NCBI RefSeq assembly: GCF_001672915.1 | Contig: NZ_LZKR01000077.1 | Coordinates: 22,119-86,118 of the forward strand | Reading direction: 5' to 3' | DNA: 64,000 nucleotides | Source of the DNA: Mycobacterium sp. 1245805.9 | GTDB taxonomy: Bacteria; Actinomycetota; Actinomycetes; Mycobacteriales; Mycobacteriaceae | Shown here: in pieces, positions 1 to 7,768 of the stretch | How the letters are laid out: each line of letters starts with the position of its first letter | Position numbering within the stretch: position 1 is the stretch's first letter | Notes under the pieces: generated by a model | The model's database searches: none | What the model was told of the DNA's origin: nothing | What the model saw: the letters and a program-made list of their open reading frames with translations, nothing else | Position numbers and translations under genes: made by a program

Positions 1-250
1 TGAGCCAACCTTCCGCGTAGGTCTTGTACGTGGTGTGGGCGAACAGCAGCGGCACCAGGTCATCGACGCGCTTGATCTCTTTCACCCCAGCCGATTCGGC
101 CCGGTTCGCCAAGAGCGGGATGGCGTCGGCCTGGCCTTGCAGGCGCTCGTTCGCCGCCTCCAGCTGGACCGGCAGCAGATCCTCGGGGGTGATGTCGAAA
201 CAATCCTGGGCCCCGACCAACTGCACGAGGCGCTCAGTTGCTGACGTCAT
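1..250 (-). CDS. N-terminal part of an unidentified protein, runs off the left edge
   Basis: Minus-strand reading frame starting at ATG 248-250 and open to base 1, giving 83 residues. It begins MTSATERLVQLVGAQDCFD and continues with a Leu/Ala-rich helical stretch and a segment LVPLLFAHTTYKTY. A GAGGAG-like ribosome binding site lies just upstream of the ATG. It is the last visible gene of the minus-strand operon that starts with the TetR gene at 2393. The LLFAHTTYK-type segment reminds me of mycobacterial adenylating acyl-protein synthetase or phenylacetate-CoA ligase-like proteins, but that is a weak impression from a fragment. No catalytic motif is inside the window. Confidence 0.6.
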   Translation of the reverse strand, partial: MTSATERLVQLVGAQDCFDITPEDLLPVQLEAANERLQGQADAIPLLANRAESAGVKEIKRVDDLVPLLFAHTTYKTYAEGWL

Positions 251-334
251 CGGTGACTCCTCTTCACCCGGGCATTAAGTAAACATGACTGTATATTAAT
301 AGTGCCGGGCCGTCGAGGGCGGGGGGTGGCGCAG

Positions 335-784
335 TCACGGATGCCGCGTCGCCGCGTCATGCTCGGCTTTTTGCCGCGCTATCCGTTGATCGTGGATCCG
401 GACCAGCTCGCGGAAGCCGAGGCGCGGGTATTCGGGCACGGGCTGGACTCCCCACCGATCCTTGGCCGTAGTGACCCCAGCCCCTTCGGGCGCACCGCTG
501 ATCGGAGGACCCGGAAACGGGTAGGGATACTGACATTCCAGCGACTCGTTGTTGTAACGCACCTTCATCAGCTCGCTGCAAATGTCGCGGAAACCCAGCG
601 TCGGGTATCCATACCAGATCGCCAGGAACGGCAGGGTGAACGAACCCTCGATCACAAGCCCGACCAGGCACACCATGATGCCGCGCTTGAGCCACTTATG
701 CATTCCGGCCCACTGCTCCGTGGTACCCAGCGGGAGGTCATCGGCCATGGACTCGGACGTATCGTCGGTTTTGCGCCGCTTCAT
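335..784 (-). CDS. Single-pass membrane protein of unknown function
   Basis: 149 residues. The N-terminus is charged and cytoplasmic-looking (MKRRKTDD). One clear hydrophobic segment lies at about residues 34-60 ([20 protein letters not shown]), followed by a soluble tail with two cysteines (ICSEL and LECQY) and a Pro/Gly-rich stretch. The start ATG at 784 is preceded by a strong AAGGAG just after the stop of the upstream membrane gene (795), so the two are translated from one message. The two cysteines in the post-membrane tail could form a disulphide outside the cell. AveC-like spirocyclase membrane proteins of mycobacteria end in a comparable Cys-containing tail, so this and the upstream gene might be a split relative. 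That is a guess. Confidence 0.75.
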   Translation of the reverse strand: MKRRKTDDTSESMADDLPLGTTEQWAGMHKWLKRGIMVCLVGLVIEGSFTLPFLAIWYGYPTLGFRDICSELMKVRYNNESLECQYPYPFPGPPISGAPEGAGVTTAKDRWGVQPVPEYPRLGFRELVRIHDQRIARQKAEHDAATRHP

Positions 785-794
785 CGAATTCTCC

Positions 795-1514
795 TTATTC
801 CGAGAAGATTTCGCGGTTCACGGTGTGCAGATACGGTATCGCGAAGAACGGCGTGATGTACATGATGTCGTAGATCCACCAGCCCAGGACCGGGAAAACT
901 ACTCCGGCATAACGAACATCGGCGTATACGGTCATGTTCATCACGTAACCGATCCAGATGACGACACCGAACCAACAGGTCACCAGCAGCCATTGATAGC
1001 CCCAGCGCTTCATCTGCAGGAAGGCAATAGCGGCGGCGATCCGCATCGGAAACACCGTCAGGATGAGCGCGACTTCCCAGCCCTTCTCCCCCGGCGCGGT
1101 CGCGCCACCGATCCACAACTGGTTGTAGTGCCAGAAGTAGCCGGCGTCAAAAGCGTTGCCCCAGGCCGTGTATAGGACGCGGTAGATCAGCGAGTGGTTG
1201 GCAACCATATCGAGGATCCAGCCCTGCAGGTTGAGCCCGGCATCCAGGATGACCAGGTAGCCGATCAAGGTCACCATGAGCGGCCGCACGGACAGGCCGG
1301 CCTTCTGCGCCCGTCGAAGCAACGCCAGCCCGTACAGGAACAGCGGAAGGCCGAAGATGCCGGGTACGTTGGCCCCCATCAGCAATGCCCCCGCGATAAG
1401 CCATTTGTCGGCGCGGCGTTGCGCCAAGCGGCTCTGCTCTAGTTGCTCGTCGAGGGTCACCGCGCCGGAGGTGGGGGATGCAGCCCTCGAAACGGTTGTC
1501 TTCGGCAGTTTCAC
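795..1514 (-). CDS. Multi-pass membrane protein of unknown function
   Basis: About 239 residues with five to six hydrophobic segments (for example [52 protein letters not shown]) after a charged N-terminal helix ([17 protein letters not shown]). I chose GTG 1514 rather than ATG 1544. The GTG is preceded by GGTAGGAGAAACC, a good ribosome binding site, and lies just after the stop of the 39-residue gene, whereas the ATG lies inside that gene. It is rich in Trp and Tyr near membrane edges. It sits in an operon with two micro-proteins and the 149-residue membrane protein. No enzyme motif is recognised. An AveC-like spirocyclase relative is possible but unproven. Confidence 0.75.
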   Translation of the reverse strand: MKLPKTTVSRAASPTSGAVTLDEQLEQSRLAQRRADKWLIAGALLMGANVPGIFGLPLFLYGLALLRRAQKAGLSVRPLMVTLIGYLVILDAGLNLQGWILDMVANHSLIYRVLYTAWGNAFDAGYFWHYNQLWIGGATAPGEKGWEVALILTVFPMRIAAAIAFLQMKRWGYQWLLVTCWFGVVIWIGYVMNMTVYADVRYAGVVFPVLGWWIYDIMYITPFFAIPYLHTVNREIFSE

Positions 1515-1522
1515 GGTTTCTC

Positions 1523-1642
1523 CTACCAATTCCTGGTCGCCCACATCGACAGCTGGATGCCGAACATGAGCAGCAGATAGCCGTAGATGAAGATCTGGAA
1601 GACGATCAACGCCCGCCGTCGCTGCCTGTCTCGCTCGTTCAT
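1523..1642 (-). CDS. 39-residue single-pass membrane micro-protein
   Basis: Begins MNERDRQRRRALIV and has one transmembrane helix (ALIVFQIFIYGYLLLMFGI) followed by a short Trp-containing tail. The basic N-terminus predicts a cytoplasmic N-end. Its ATG overlaps the stop of the 32-residue gene upstream by one base (TGATG), and its own stop is 9 bases before the GTG of the 239-residue membrane protein. Tight spacing on both sides and a good hydropathy profile argue that it is real and translationally coupled. A role as a small subunit or partner of the neighbouring membrane proteins is an inference. Confidence 0.6.
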   Translation of the reverse strand: MNERDRQRRRALIVFQIFIYGYLLLMFGIQLSMWATRNW

Positions 1643-1740
1643 CAGAACGTTCCGATGCCGCGCATCACGTAGTACCAAAAGCCCACCAGCGCAGCCGCTC
1701 CGCCCCATCCGAGCCCGAGGCGCAATACGTCCTGCCACAT
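1642..1740 (-). CDS. 32-residue membrane micro-protein
   Basis: Starts at ATG 1738-1740 and reads MWQDVLRLGLGWGG followed by a hydrophobic helix ending in FWYYVMRGIGTF, stop at 1642-1644. An AGGTT sequence precedes the ATG. The stop overlaps the ATG of the following 39-residue gene (TGATG). Too short for most gene finders, but the hydrophobic profile, the coupling to the next gene and the position just after the TetR gene support it. Function unknown. Confidence 0.5.
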   Translation of the reverse strand: MWQDVLRLGLGWGGAAALVGFWYYVMRGIGTF

Positions 1741-1778
1741 GGTTGAACCTCCAATCGATCGATGGACACCCGGTCGGC

Positions 1779-2393
1779 TTATCGCGCCTCGAGACCGTGA
1801 CGCGTGCTCGCGACAAACTCGTCGATCACGCGGCTGCGGGCGGGTTTGGAGTCATGGTTGGTGACCAGCAGCGCGTAGAACCCCAACAGGAAGAACAGGG
1901 CGCCGTTCTCGGCATTGACTTCTGCCCTCACCATCCCTTGTCGCTGCGCCCGAGCGATCTCCCGGGCGATGAGCGCTACCAGGGGGTGGTCGGCAGGTTT
2001 ACCGAATCCAGGCGGGCGGGTCTGGGAAAAGTGCAGCGCCAGAACGTCTCTGAATAGCTTTGGCCCCAACCGGGATTCGCCCGCCACAACGAGGCGGACC
2101 ACCTCCGACATGGTCGCCCACAGGTCGGGCCCGGAGGAGACAAAGCGGCCCAAGTCGCCGGCCAGCCGCGTGACCAGATCGCGTTCGACCTCCTCGAGGA
2201 CGTGCTCTTTGGTGGGGAAATGAAAGTAGAAGGTCCCACGCGCAACGCCCGCCGTCGAGATGATGGCGCCGATGTCGGCGTCCGCTACGCCCGAGCGTCT
2301 GAACTCGCCCATCGCGGCGTCGTAGACCCGCCGGCGGGTCTCCAGCCGCTGCGCTTCGCGGCCCCTTGGCTTCTCGTTCGCATGCGCTGTCAT
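1779..2393 (-). CDS. TetR/AcrR family transcriptional regulator
   Basis: 204 residues. An N-terminal helix-turn-helix is visible at about residues 19-65 (DIGAIISTAGVARGTFYFHFPTKEHVLEEV), followed by a helical ligand-binding domain. It is the first gene of a minus-strand run that continues into the membrane micro-proteins and membrane proteins below 1740, so it probably controls that operon and itself. The promoter region carries the 12-bp palindrome at 2419-2430, which overlaps a TTGACA-like -35 box on the minus strand. The ligand cannot be read from sequence. Confidence 0.9.
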   Translation of the reverse strand: MTAHANEKPRGREAQRLETRRRVYDAAMGEFRRSGVADADIGAIISTAGVARGTFYFHFPTKEHVLEEVERDLVTRLAGDLGRFVSSGPDLWATMSEVVRLVVAGESRLGPKLFRDVLALHFSQTRPPGFGKPADHPLVALIAREIARAQRQGMVRAEVNAENGALFFLLGFYALLVTNHDSKPARSRVIDEFVASTRHGLEAR

Positions 2394-2418
2394 CGCCAGC
2401 TAGCGTGACCCGAATCAC

Positions 2419-2430
2419 TGACAATTGTCA
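2419..2430. promoter_or_regulatory. Palindrome TGACAATTGTCA, likely TetR operator
   Basis: A perfect 12-bp palindrome lying 26 bases upstream of the TetR start at 2393. On the minus strand it overlaps a TTGACA hexamer at 2426-2431. Symmetric sites next to a TetR gene are usually its own operator. Assignment is by position only. Confidence 0.55.
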
Positions 2431-2454
2431 ATGACAAATTTCAACGAAAATATT

Positions 2455-3195
2455 CTAGGAGCGCGCCCGGCACCGATCCGCCAGAACCTTGGCCACCAAC
2501 TTCGGCTCGCTGAACATCACGTCATGGCAAGCGTTCATGCAGATCATCGTGTCGACGCCGCCGAGCGATTCGATCGCCGCGAGCTGCTGTCGGACCGACA
2601 GCGCCCGATCGCGCAGCGTCATGATCCAGGTCCGCGGTACGCCATCGGGCAGGTCGCTGCCATCGGCGGTTTCGAAAATCACGTTCGGCGACTCCATGCA
2701 CAGCCGCGACAGCGTCAGCCTGCGCTGCTCACGCGTCATGCCATTGCAGAACGCGAATCGCGCCAGGGCGACGGGCATCGGGAACGACCTTCGTTCCATC
2801 GTGCGGGCCGACCTCGCCAACGGAGCCAAGGGCCCGCGCAGGGCGTCGACCACCGACTTTCCCTGGGGCGGAACGAACGCCGCCAGCAGGATCATCTCGC
2901 GAACCCGCCCGGCCCCCAGCTTGGCGACGACGCCCGGGACGGTCAGCCCGGCCAGCGAATGCCCAACGACCACAACCTCGCCGAACCCGGCGGCATCCAC
3001 GTCGGCGACCGCAGACTTCACCCAGTCCGCGATCGTGACCGTCGACAGGTCCGCCGGCCTACCGGCGCGGCCTGGCAGGTCGACCGCGAGTACCCGCAAT
3101 TCGGGCGCCTGGGCGGCCAACTCTGCGACGGTGAGCTCCCAGCAGTCGGCGGCATGCGCGCCGCCGTGGATCAGGACGAGGCCGGGCAGTGCCAT
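2455..3195 (-). CDS. Alpha/beta hydrolase
   Basis: 246 residues with the fold's landmarks. HGG at residues 10-12 would form the oxyanion hole, and GHSLAG at 78-83 carries the nucleophile Ser80. A His in the C-terminal NACHDVMF segment is the likely catalytic base. The length suits the small esterase/salicylate-esterase-like group. It lies between two TetR genes, and its stop is only 25 bases from the start of the first TetR promoter region. It probably cleaves an ester, but the substrate cannot be given. Confidence 0.85.
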   Translation of the reverse strand: MALPGLVLIHGGAHAADCWELTVAELAAQAPELRVLAVDLPGRAGRPADLSTVTIADWVKSAVADVDAAGFGEVVVVGHSLAGLTVPGVVAKLGAGRVREMILLAAFVPPQGKSVVDALRGPLAPLARSARTMERRSFPMPVALARFAFCNGMTREQRRLTLSRLCMESPNVIFETADGSDLPDGVPRTWIMTLRDRALSVRQQLAAIESLGGVDTMICMNACHDVMFSEPKLVAKVLADRCRARS

Positions 3196-3214
3196 CCGAT
3201 GATTGTCCGCGAAA

Positions 3215-3874
3215 TCAGTTGCGGCGCAATATGCCGTAAAGGAACAGATCGACCGCGTGTTGCAAGTGTCGCTCCTCTTCCTCGGCGCTGCGATAGATGC
3301 CGAAATCGGCCAGCCGGGCGGGCAGGTGTTCGATCATCGCGATGAAGTGGCCGGCGGTTGACTCGAAATCTCCGACCTCGATGGTTCCGGCTTCATGGTG
3401 CCGGCGCAGCAAGTCCATCACCTGTCGATGTCGGGGCGACCAGGTCATCGAGTGCGCGCTGACTGCGAACTCCGAGAACCGGGCCGATTCGTTCATCGCG
3501 ATCCGCGTCAGGCGCACGATGTCCGGGTCTATCGCCCGCGCGAGCCCGGCGCGGCCGACGGCGACGAGGGATGCGCGCAGGTCGCCGTCGTCGAGGTCGT
3601 AGTCCGCTTCCCGCTCGGTCCGACGCGTGAGCGCCCAGGGAATGACGTCGAGGAAAACGGCGCGCTTGTCGGGATAGCGGGCATACAACGTTCGGCGGGT
3701 GATGCCGGCCGCTTTGGCGATCGCGTCCATGGTGGCCCCGTCATAGCCGTTCTTGACGAACGTTGCGACGGCGGCCTTGCGGAGTTTTTGATGCAGCTTC
3801 TTGGCTTCCGCCTGCGTAGGCCTTCCGCGCCGGGTCGGTGTCACCACGAGCGCTAAATATACGCTTTTGCGCAT
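3215..3874 (-). CDS. TetR family regulator, divergent from aldehyde dehydrogenase
   Basis: Up to 219 residues. HTH in TMDAIAKAAGITRRTLYARYPDK near residues 49-71, then an all-helical ligand domain. The ATG at 3874 lies inside the inverted repeat at 3858-3875, so the true start may be one of the GTG codons at 3847 or 3844, giving 210 or 209 residues. The gene is transcribed away from the aldehyde dehydrogenase at 3973. Both sides of the intergenic region carry related TATAC/GTATA palindromes. Repression of both genes by this protein is the simplest reading. Confidence 0.88.
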   Translation of the reverse strand: MRKSVYLALVVTPTRRGRPTQAEAKKLHQKLRKAAVATFVKNGYDGATMDAIAKAAGITRRTLYARYPDKRAVFLDVIPWALTRRTEREADYDLDDGDLRASLVAVGRAGLARAIDPDIVRLTRIAMNESARFSEFAVSAHSMTWSPRHRQVMDLLRRHHEAGTIEVGDFESTAGHFIAMIEHLPARLADFGIYRSAEEEERHLQHAVDLFLYGILRRN

Positions 3875-3875
3875 A
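3858..3875. promoter_or_regulatory. Inverted repeat TATACGC-N4-GCGCATA, candidate operator
   Basis: Left arm 3858-3864 and right arm 3869-3875 match at six of seven positions. It overlaps the annotated 5' end of the TetR gene. The same TATAC/GTATA half-sites recur 60 bases away in the promoter of the divergent aldehyde dehydrogenase, with a centre spacing two bases shorter. Confidence 0.5.
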
Positions 3876-3907
3876 TCTGTCTATTTGACCAGCCCGGGCC
3901 CAACCGG

Positions 3908-3936
3908 TTGACAGAAATATACAACTGCGTATAGAT
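3908..3936 (+). promoter_or_regulatory. Sigma-A type promoter with embedded operator for the aldehyde dehydrogenase
   Basis: TTGACA at 3908-3913 and TATAGAT at 3930-3936 are separated by 16 bases, a near-consensus -35/-10 pair. The palindrome TATAC-N6-GTATA (3918-3933) fills the spacer and enters the -10 box, the classic arrangement for steric repression. The GTG start codon of the dehydrogenase follows at 3973. Confidence 0.65.
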
Positions 3937-3972
3937 AACCGTGGGTAGGACGCAATCGAGTCAGGGGCCATC

Positions 3973-5397
3973 GTGACCATCACGCAGTCGTTCATCGATG
4001 GCGCATCGGTGGCGTCAACAAAGGTCTACGACAACATCGACCCGGCAACGGGCTGGCCGCTGGGATCGGTGTCTCGCGCCGGTGCGGACGAGGTGGATCG
4101 CGCGGTCGCGGCGGCGCGCGCGGCATCCAAGCGCTGGCGCGACACGCCGCCGGCCGAGCGGGCAACACTGCTAACCCGGATCGCCGATCTGATCGACCAA
4201 AACCACCAGCGGTTGGCCCGAATCGAAAGTGAAGACACCGGAAAGCCACTGACGCAGGCACGTGGCGACGCCACCGTCGCGGCACGGTACTTCCGCTTCT
4301 ATGGCCACGCTATCGACAGCTACTACGGCCAAACCATCCCGCTGTCAACGGATTTGCACGCATATACCCGTCGCGAGCCGTTCGGTGTCACCGGGCATAT
4401 CATCGCCTGGAACTATCCGATGCAGTTGCTCGCGCGCGCCGTGGCTCCAGCAATCGCGACGGGCAACTGCGCCGTGGTCAAGCCCGCCGACGAAACCCCT
4501 CGCACCGCGGTCGAATTAGCACGCATCGCAGTTCAGGCGGGCCTGCCGCCGGGGGTGCTCAACGTGGTGACCGGGATAGGCGCCGAGGCCGGCGCCGCGC
4601 TGGCGGCGCACCCCGACGTCGACCACCTGGGCTTCGTCGGATCGACGGAGACCGGATCGGTTGTCGCCCATGCCGCCGCGGACAGGGTGGTTCCCACCAC
4701 CCTCGAGTTGGGCGGTAAGTCCCCACAAATCGTCTTTCCGGACGCAAACCTGGGAGCTGCCGCGGAATCGATTGTGCGCGCGATCCTGCAGAACGGCGGT
4801 CAAACCTGTTCGGCCGGCTCGCGGCTGCTGGTGCACGATTCCGTTCACGACGCCCTGGTGGAGATGGTCTGCCAGCTCATGTCGTCGGCGACGATTGGGC
4901 CCGGGGTCGAGGATCACGATCTCGGACCGCTGATCTCGCGCAAGCAGCAGCGCCGGGTCCAGTCGATGGTCTCCGACAACGCCAAAGGCGAAATCCTTTG
5001 CGGTGGTGCGCCCCCAGCTGATGCACGGCTGGCGGACGGCGCATACTTCGCACCCACTGTCATCGCCGACGTCGACCCCGCATCGCCGATCGCACAAGAG
5101 GAGATCTTCGGTCCCGTCCTCACCGTGAACCGGTTCTTCGAGGAGGACGAGGCGATCCGACTGGCCAACGGCACGCAGTACGGCCTGCTGGGCGCGGTGT
5201 GGACCGCCGAACTGTCCCGCGCCCACCGGCTCGCGGCCGAGATCCGCGCCGGCCAGGTCTATGTCAACACCTACGGCGCCGGCGGCGGCGTGGAGCTGCC
5301 GTTCGGCGGCTTCAAGAAGTCCGGATACGGCCGGGAGAAGGGCTATCAGGCGCTCGATGAGTTCACGGCCACCAAGACCGTCGTGGTTCGGCTGTGA
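3973..5397 (+). CDS. NAD(P)-dependent aldehyde dehydrogenase
   Basis: 474 residues, full length for the family. The Rossmann region contains the GSTETG nucleotide motif, followed by ELGGKSP carrying the general-base Glu, and GGQTCSAG carrying the catalytic Cys. It would oxidise an aldehyde to a carboxylic acid in the cytosol. Start is GTG 3973, placed about 37 bases after a strong promoter. It is followed by a CMD-family gene and a HIBADH-like dehydrogenase on the same strand, which suggests a small catabolic operon under the divergent TetR. The specific aldehyde is unknown. Confidence 0.93.
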   Translation: MTITQSFIDGASVASTKVYDNIDPATGWPLGSVSRAGADEVDRAVAAARAASKRWRDTPPAERATLLTRIADLIDQNHQRLARIESEDTGKPLTQARGDATVAARYFRFYGHAIDSYYGQTIPLSTDLHAYTRREPFGVTGHIIAWNYPMQLLARAVAPAIATGNCAVVKPADETPRTAVELARIAVQAGLPPGVLNVVTGIGAEAGAALAAHPDVDHLGFVGSTETGSVVAHAAADRVVPTTLELGGKSPQIVFPDANLGAAAESIVRAILQNGGQTCSAGSRLLVHDSVHDALVEMVCQLMSSATIGPGVEDHDLGPLISRKQQRRVQSMVSDNAKGEILCGGAPPADARLADGAYFAPTVIADVDPASPIAQEEIFGPVLTVNRFFEEDEAIRLANGTQYGLLGAVWTAELSRAHRLAAEIRAGQVYVNTYGAGGGVELPFGGFKKSGYGREKGYQALDEFTATKTVVVRL

Positions 5398-5452
5398 CGC
5401 ACCCGCGCTCTCGTACGATTCGTCCTCGCAATGAACCCGAAGGAGAAGACCA

Positions 5453-5833
5453 TTGGATCGCGAAACATACCAGCGCGGCCTCGAGATCCGCTCGGCCGTG
5501 TTGGGCGAAGAGTATGTCAGCCAGGCGTTGGCCGGCGCGGATGACTTCACCAAGCCACTGCAAGACCTCGTCACCGAGTATTGCTGGGGCGCGGTCTGGG
5601 GACGCGACGGACTGGCCCTCAAGACCCGCAGCATGCTCAACCTGGCCATGATCTCGGTCCTCAACCGCCCCAACGAATTACGGTTGCACGTCAAGGCGGC
5701 GCTGACGAACGGCGTGACGCGCGACGAAATTCGCGAGGTATTCCTCCAGGTCGCCATCTACGCCGGCATGCCGGCCGCGGTCGACAGCTTTCGCATCGCG
5801 CGGGAGGCGTTCGCCGAAGTGGATGAGGCCTAG
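5453..5833 (+). CDS. Carboxymuconolactone decarboxylase family protein
   Basis: 126 residues, the size of gamma-carboxymuconolactone decarboxylase (PcaC-like) proteins. The family's core helices are seen in TRSMLNLAMISVLNR and ELRLHVKAALTNGVTRDEIREV with the conserved His. Start is TTG 5453, six bases after AAGGAG. The protein would be a small homo-oligomeric all-helical enzyme. No protocatechuate genes are nearby, so true carboxymuconolactone activity is doubtful. It ends ten bases before the next gene. Confidence 0.85.
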   Translation: MDRETYQRGLEIRSAVLGEEYVSQALAGADDFTKPLQDLVTEYCWGAVWGRDGLALKTRSMLNLAMISVLNRPNELRLHVKAALTNGVTRDEIREVFLQVAIYAGMPAAVDSFRIAREAFAEVDEA

Positions 5834-5842
5834 GGGTTCGCG

Positions 5843-6745
5843 ATGGAGGTCGGGTTCATCGGCCTGGGAAACATGGGGTTTCCCATGGCGAGTCGCCTCA
5901 TCCAACAAGGCCACGACGTCGTCGCGTTTGACACCAACGGCGCGGCGCTCGAGCGCCTCGTCGCCGCCGGGGCGCGCGCCGCGTCGTCGTCAAAAGAGGT
6001 CGCCGATCGGGTCGAGACCGTCATGGCCAGCCTCCCGACGCCGGCGGCGTCGGTCGCGGTGGCCACCGGTGCCGAAGGCGTGATCGAGGGTTCGCGCGTC
6101 AAGCGCTACGTCGACTTCTCAACCGTCGGCAGCCGCACGGCGGTGCGCATCCATGACCTGCTGGCGCAACGGAACATCGCCGCGATCGACTGCCCGGTCA
6201 GCGGCGGCGTCGGCGGAGCCGAAAGGGGCTCGCTCGCGGTCATGGTGTCCGGCCCGCGTGACGAATTCGACGCCATACGAACCGCTCTCGAGGCGATCGG
6301 GCGTCCCTACTACATCGGGGAGAAACCCGGCTCGGCGCAGACGATGAAGCTGGCCAACAACATCCTGGCGGCCAACGTTTTGGCCGCGACGGCGGAGGTC
6401 GTCGTGATGGGCGTGAAAGCCGGGCTCGATCCGGGCGTGATGATCGAGGTGCTCAACGCGGGTTCTGGTGCGACGAGCGCGAGCCGCGACAAGTTCCCCC
6501 GCGCGATCCTCCCGCGCACCTTCGACTACGGCTTCGCCACCGGGCTGATGGTCAAAGACGTGCGGCTGTATCTCGACGAGGTGAAAGCGCTTGGCGCACC
6601 GGCCGACGTCGCCGAAACGGTGGGCCGGCTCTGGGAGGCCGCCGCGATCGAGGAAGGCCCGGATTCCGATTTCACATCGGTGATCAAACCGTTCGAGCGG
6701 GCCGCCGGCGTCACCGTGGGCCCGGTGGGGCCGCTTCCGGGCTAA
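5843..6745 (+). CDS. 3-hydroxyisobutyrate dehydrogenase-like NAD(P)-dependent oxidoreductase
   Basis: 300 residues. The N-terminal Rossmann motif is GFIGLGNMGFPMA. The substrate-binding DCPVSGGVGGAERGSL and the catalytic-Lys segment MKLANNILAAN follow, all typical of the beta-hydroxyacid dehydrogenase family. The C-terminal all-alpha domain is complete. It would oxidise a beta-hydroxy acid to a semialdehyde or keto acid. It is co-directional with the aldehyde dehydrogenase, which could take the semialdehyde further. Two shorter paralogues lie at 16505 and 17339. Confidence 0.92.
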   Translation: MEVGFIGLGNMGFPMASRLIQQGHDVVAFDTNGAALERLVAAGARAASSSKEVADRVETVMASLPTPAASVAVATGAEGVIEGSRVKRYVDFSTVGSRTAVRIHDLLAQRNIAAIDCPVSGGVGGAERGSLAVMVSGPRDEFDAIRTALEAIGRPYYIGEKPGSAQTMKLANNILAANVLAATAEVVVMGVKAGLDPGVMIEVLNAGSGATSASRDKFPRAILPRTFDYGFATGLMVKDVRLYLDEVKALGAPADVAETVGRLWEAAAIEEGPDSDFTSVIKPFERAAGVTVGPVGPLPG

Positions 6746-6754
6746 TCGCGTCGA

Positions 6755-6846
6755 GTGTGCACTAACGGCTTTGATTGTGTACCAGCGGAGGGAATTCGGC
6801 GATTTTTCCGCCCAGCATTCACACGCTAGGCCCACAGTTCACACGC
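6755..6846. repeat. Intergenic segment with 20-base-period TTCACACGC copies
   Basis: The gap after the HIBADH-like gene holds no reading frame. TTCACACGC occurs at 6818-6826 and again at 6838-6846. The other end has related GTGTGCACT and TTGTGTACC stretches in opposite sense. It looks like a small interspersed element of the kind found between mycobacterial genes. The second copy overlaps the stop codon of the membrane protein gene. Confidence 0.35.
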
Positions 6847-7552
6847 GACGCCCGAAGGCCCGGTTAGGAGGCGGCCAGCCGAAAAGCCAGGCTGCCAACA
6901 GGAAGCACAGGGCGCCGAAGAACGTGCCGACGTTGGCCCACACCAGGCTGACGTCGGCCCCCGAGCGCAACACCAGCGCGCCCGCGGCCGAGGCGAGAAA
7001 CAACACCGAGCCCGCGAAGTTGAGGAACGCGATGCGCTGCGAGGCGCTGGCGACGTGGGAGTGCCGGCGGGCCCGGACCTCGGGAACGATCGCGATGGCC
7101 GAGGACACCAGGAACGCGACGGAACCGACCATGTCGGGCACCCACACGTCGACGTCTATGAGCTCCGGGCGCGCGCCGATCGTTACCGCGGCGTCCACCG
7201 TGTTGATGTTGAACAGCACGGTCCCCACCAACTGGATGGCCGCGGCCAGCCAATCGGCGGTGCGCGCCCGCAACGGCAACGAGTGCCGCTCGGCCTCGGG
7301 CAGCGCGCGGCGCGCGAGGACGAGCTGAAGCGTTGCGGCGGCCGTGAAGAACACCGCTCCGACCGCGTAGGTCAGCGCCGAGAGCAGCGGCGGCAAAGCG
7401 CGGAGCAGCGAGAGCAGGACACCGAGCGCGAACAGCGCCGCGCCGATCACGAAGAGGAGGCCGGTCCAGCGCACCATGGACGCGTGCACGGTCCTCACCA
7501 CGCGACGGATCGTACCGTCCGCTGCAGGCCCGCTTCGGCGTCCGGCGTGCAC
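6839..7552 (-). CDS. Integral membrane protein, YrhK-like, function unknown
   Basis: Up to 237 residues with six hydrophobic segments arranged as pairs (for example GLLFVIGAALFALGVLLSLL, ALTYAVGAVFFTAAATLQLVL, WLAAAIQLVGTVLFNINTV, MVGSVAFLVSSAIAI). The repeated pattern of a helix ending in an FN or QL motif resembles YrhK-domain proteins. The start may be ATG 7552 or a later GTG or ATG near MVRWTGLL. Transcribed away from the amidohydrolase operon. A GAGAAT-type site lies 24 bases upstream. Confidence 0.75.
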   Translation of the reverse strand: MHAGRRSGPAADGTIRRVVRTVHASMVRWTGLLFVIGAALFALGVLLSLLRALPPLLSALTYAVGAVFFTAAATLQLVLARRALPEAERHSLPLRARTADWLAAAIQLVGTVLFNINTVDAAVTIGARPELIDVDVWVPDMVGSVAFLVSSAIAIVPEVRARRHSHVASASQRIAFLNFAGSVLFLASAAGALVLRSGADVSLVWANVGTFFGALCFLLAAWLFGWPPPNRAFGRRV

Positions 7553-7575
7553 CGCGCGAGTCCACCAACAAGATT

Positions 7576-7590
7576 GAGAATGCTATTATC
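7576..7590. promoter_or_regulatory. GAGAAT-N3-ATTATC, variant of the shared palindrome
   Basis: Matches the perfect copies at 28321 and 35625 in 11 of 12 fixed positions. It lies in the divergent region between the membrane protein gene (start 7552) and the amidohydrolase (start 7769). A second palindrome, CAAACGTTTG, follows at 7614-7623. Confidence 0.45.
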
Positions 7591-7768
7591 CTTATCCAAG
7601 AACGCTACTTACCCAAACGTTTGCAAAACCAATGGCCACCAGGGCCGATGATTAACCGAAACGCTTACCGAAAACACCGTTTGATTGGCGACCGACGAGA
7701 ATGTTAGATTATCTATCAGATGCCCTCATCGGGCTCATTTTGGCTTCCCGAGCCGAGGGACGGCTTAC

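Noticed and set aside
2425..3345. 306-codon plus-strand frame opposite the alpha/beta hydrolase
   Set aside because: Arg-rich mirror frame; the minus strand has the GHSLAG hydrolase.
4516..5757. 413-codon minus-strand frame opposite the aldehyde dehydrogenase
   Set aside because: No domain, no ribosome binding site, and it mirrors a complete aldehyde dehydrogenase.
7685..7768. Longer N-terminus of the first amidohydrolase from TTG 7685
   Set aside because: No ribosome binding site, unlike the GTG at 7769, and the added residues do not look like the family.
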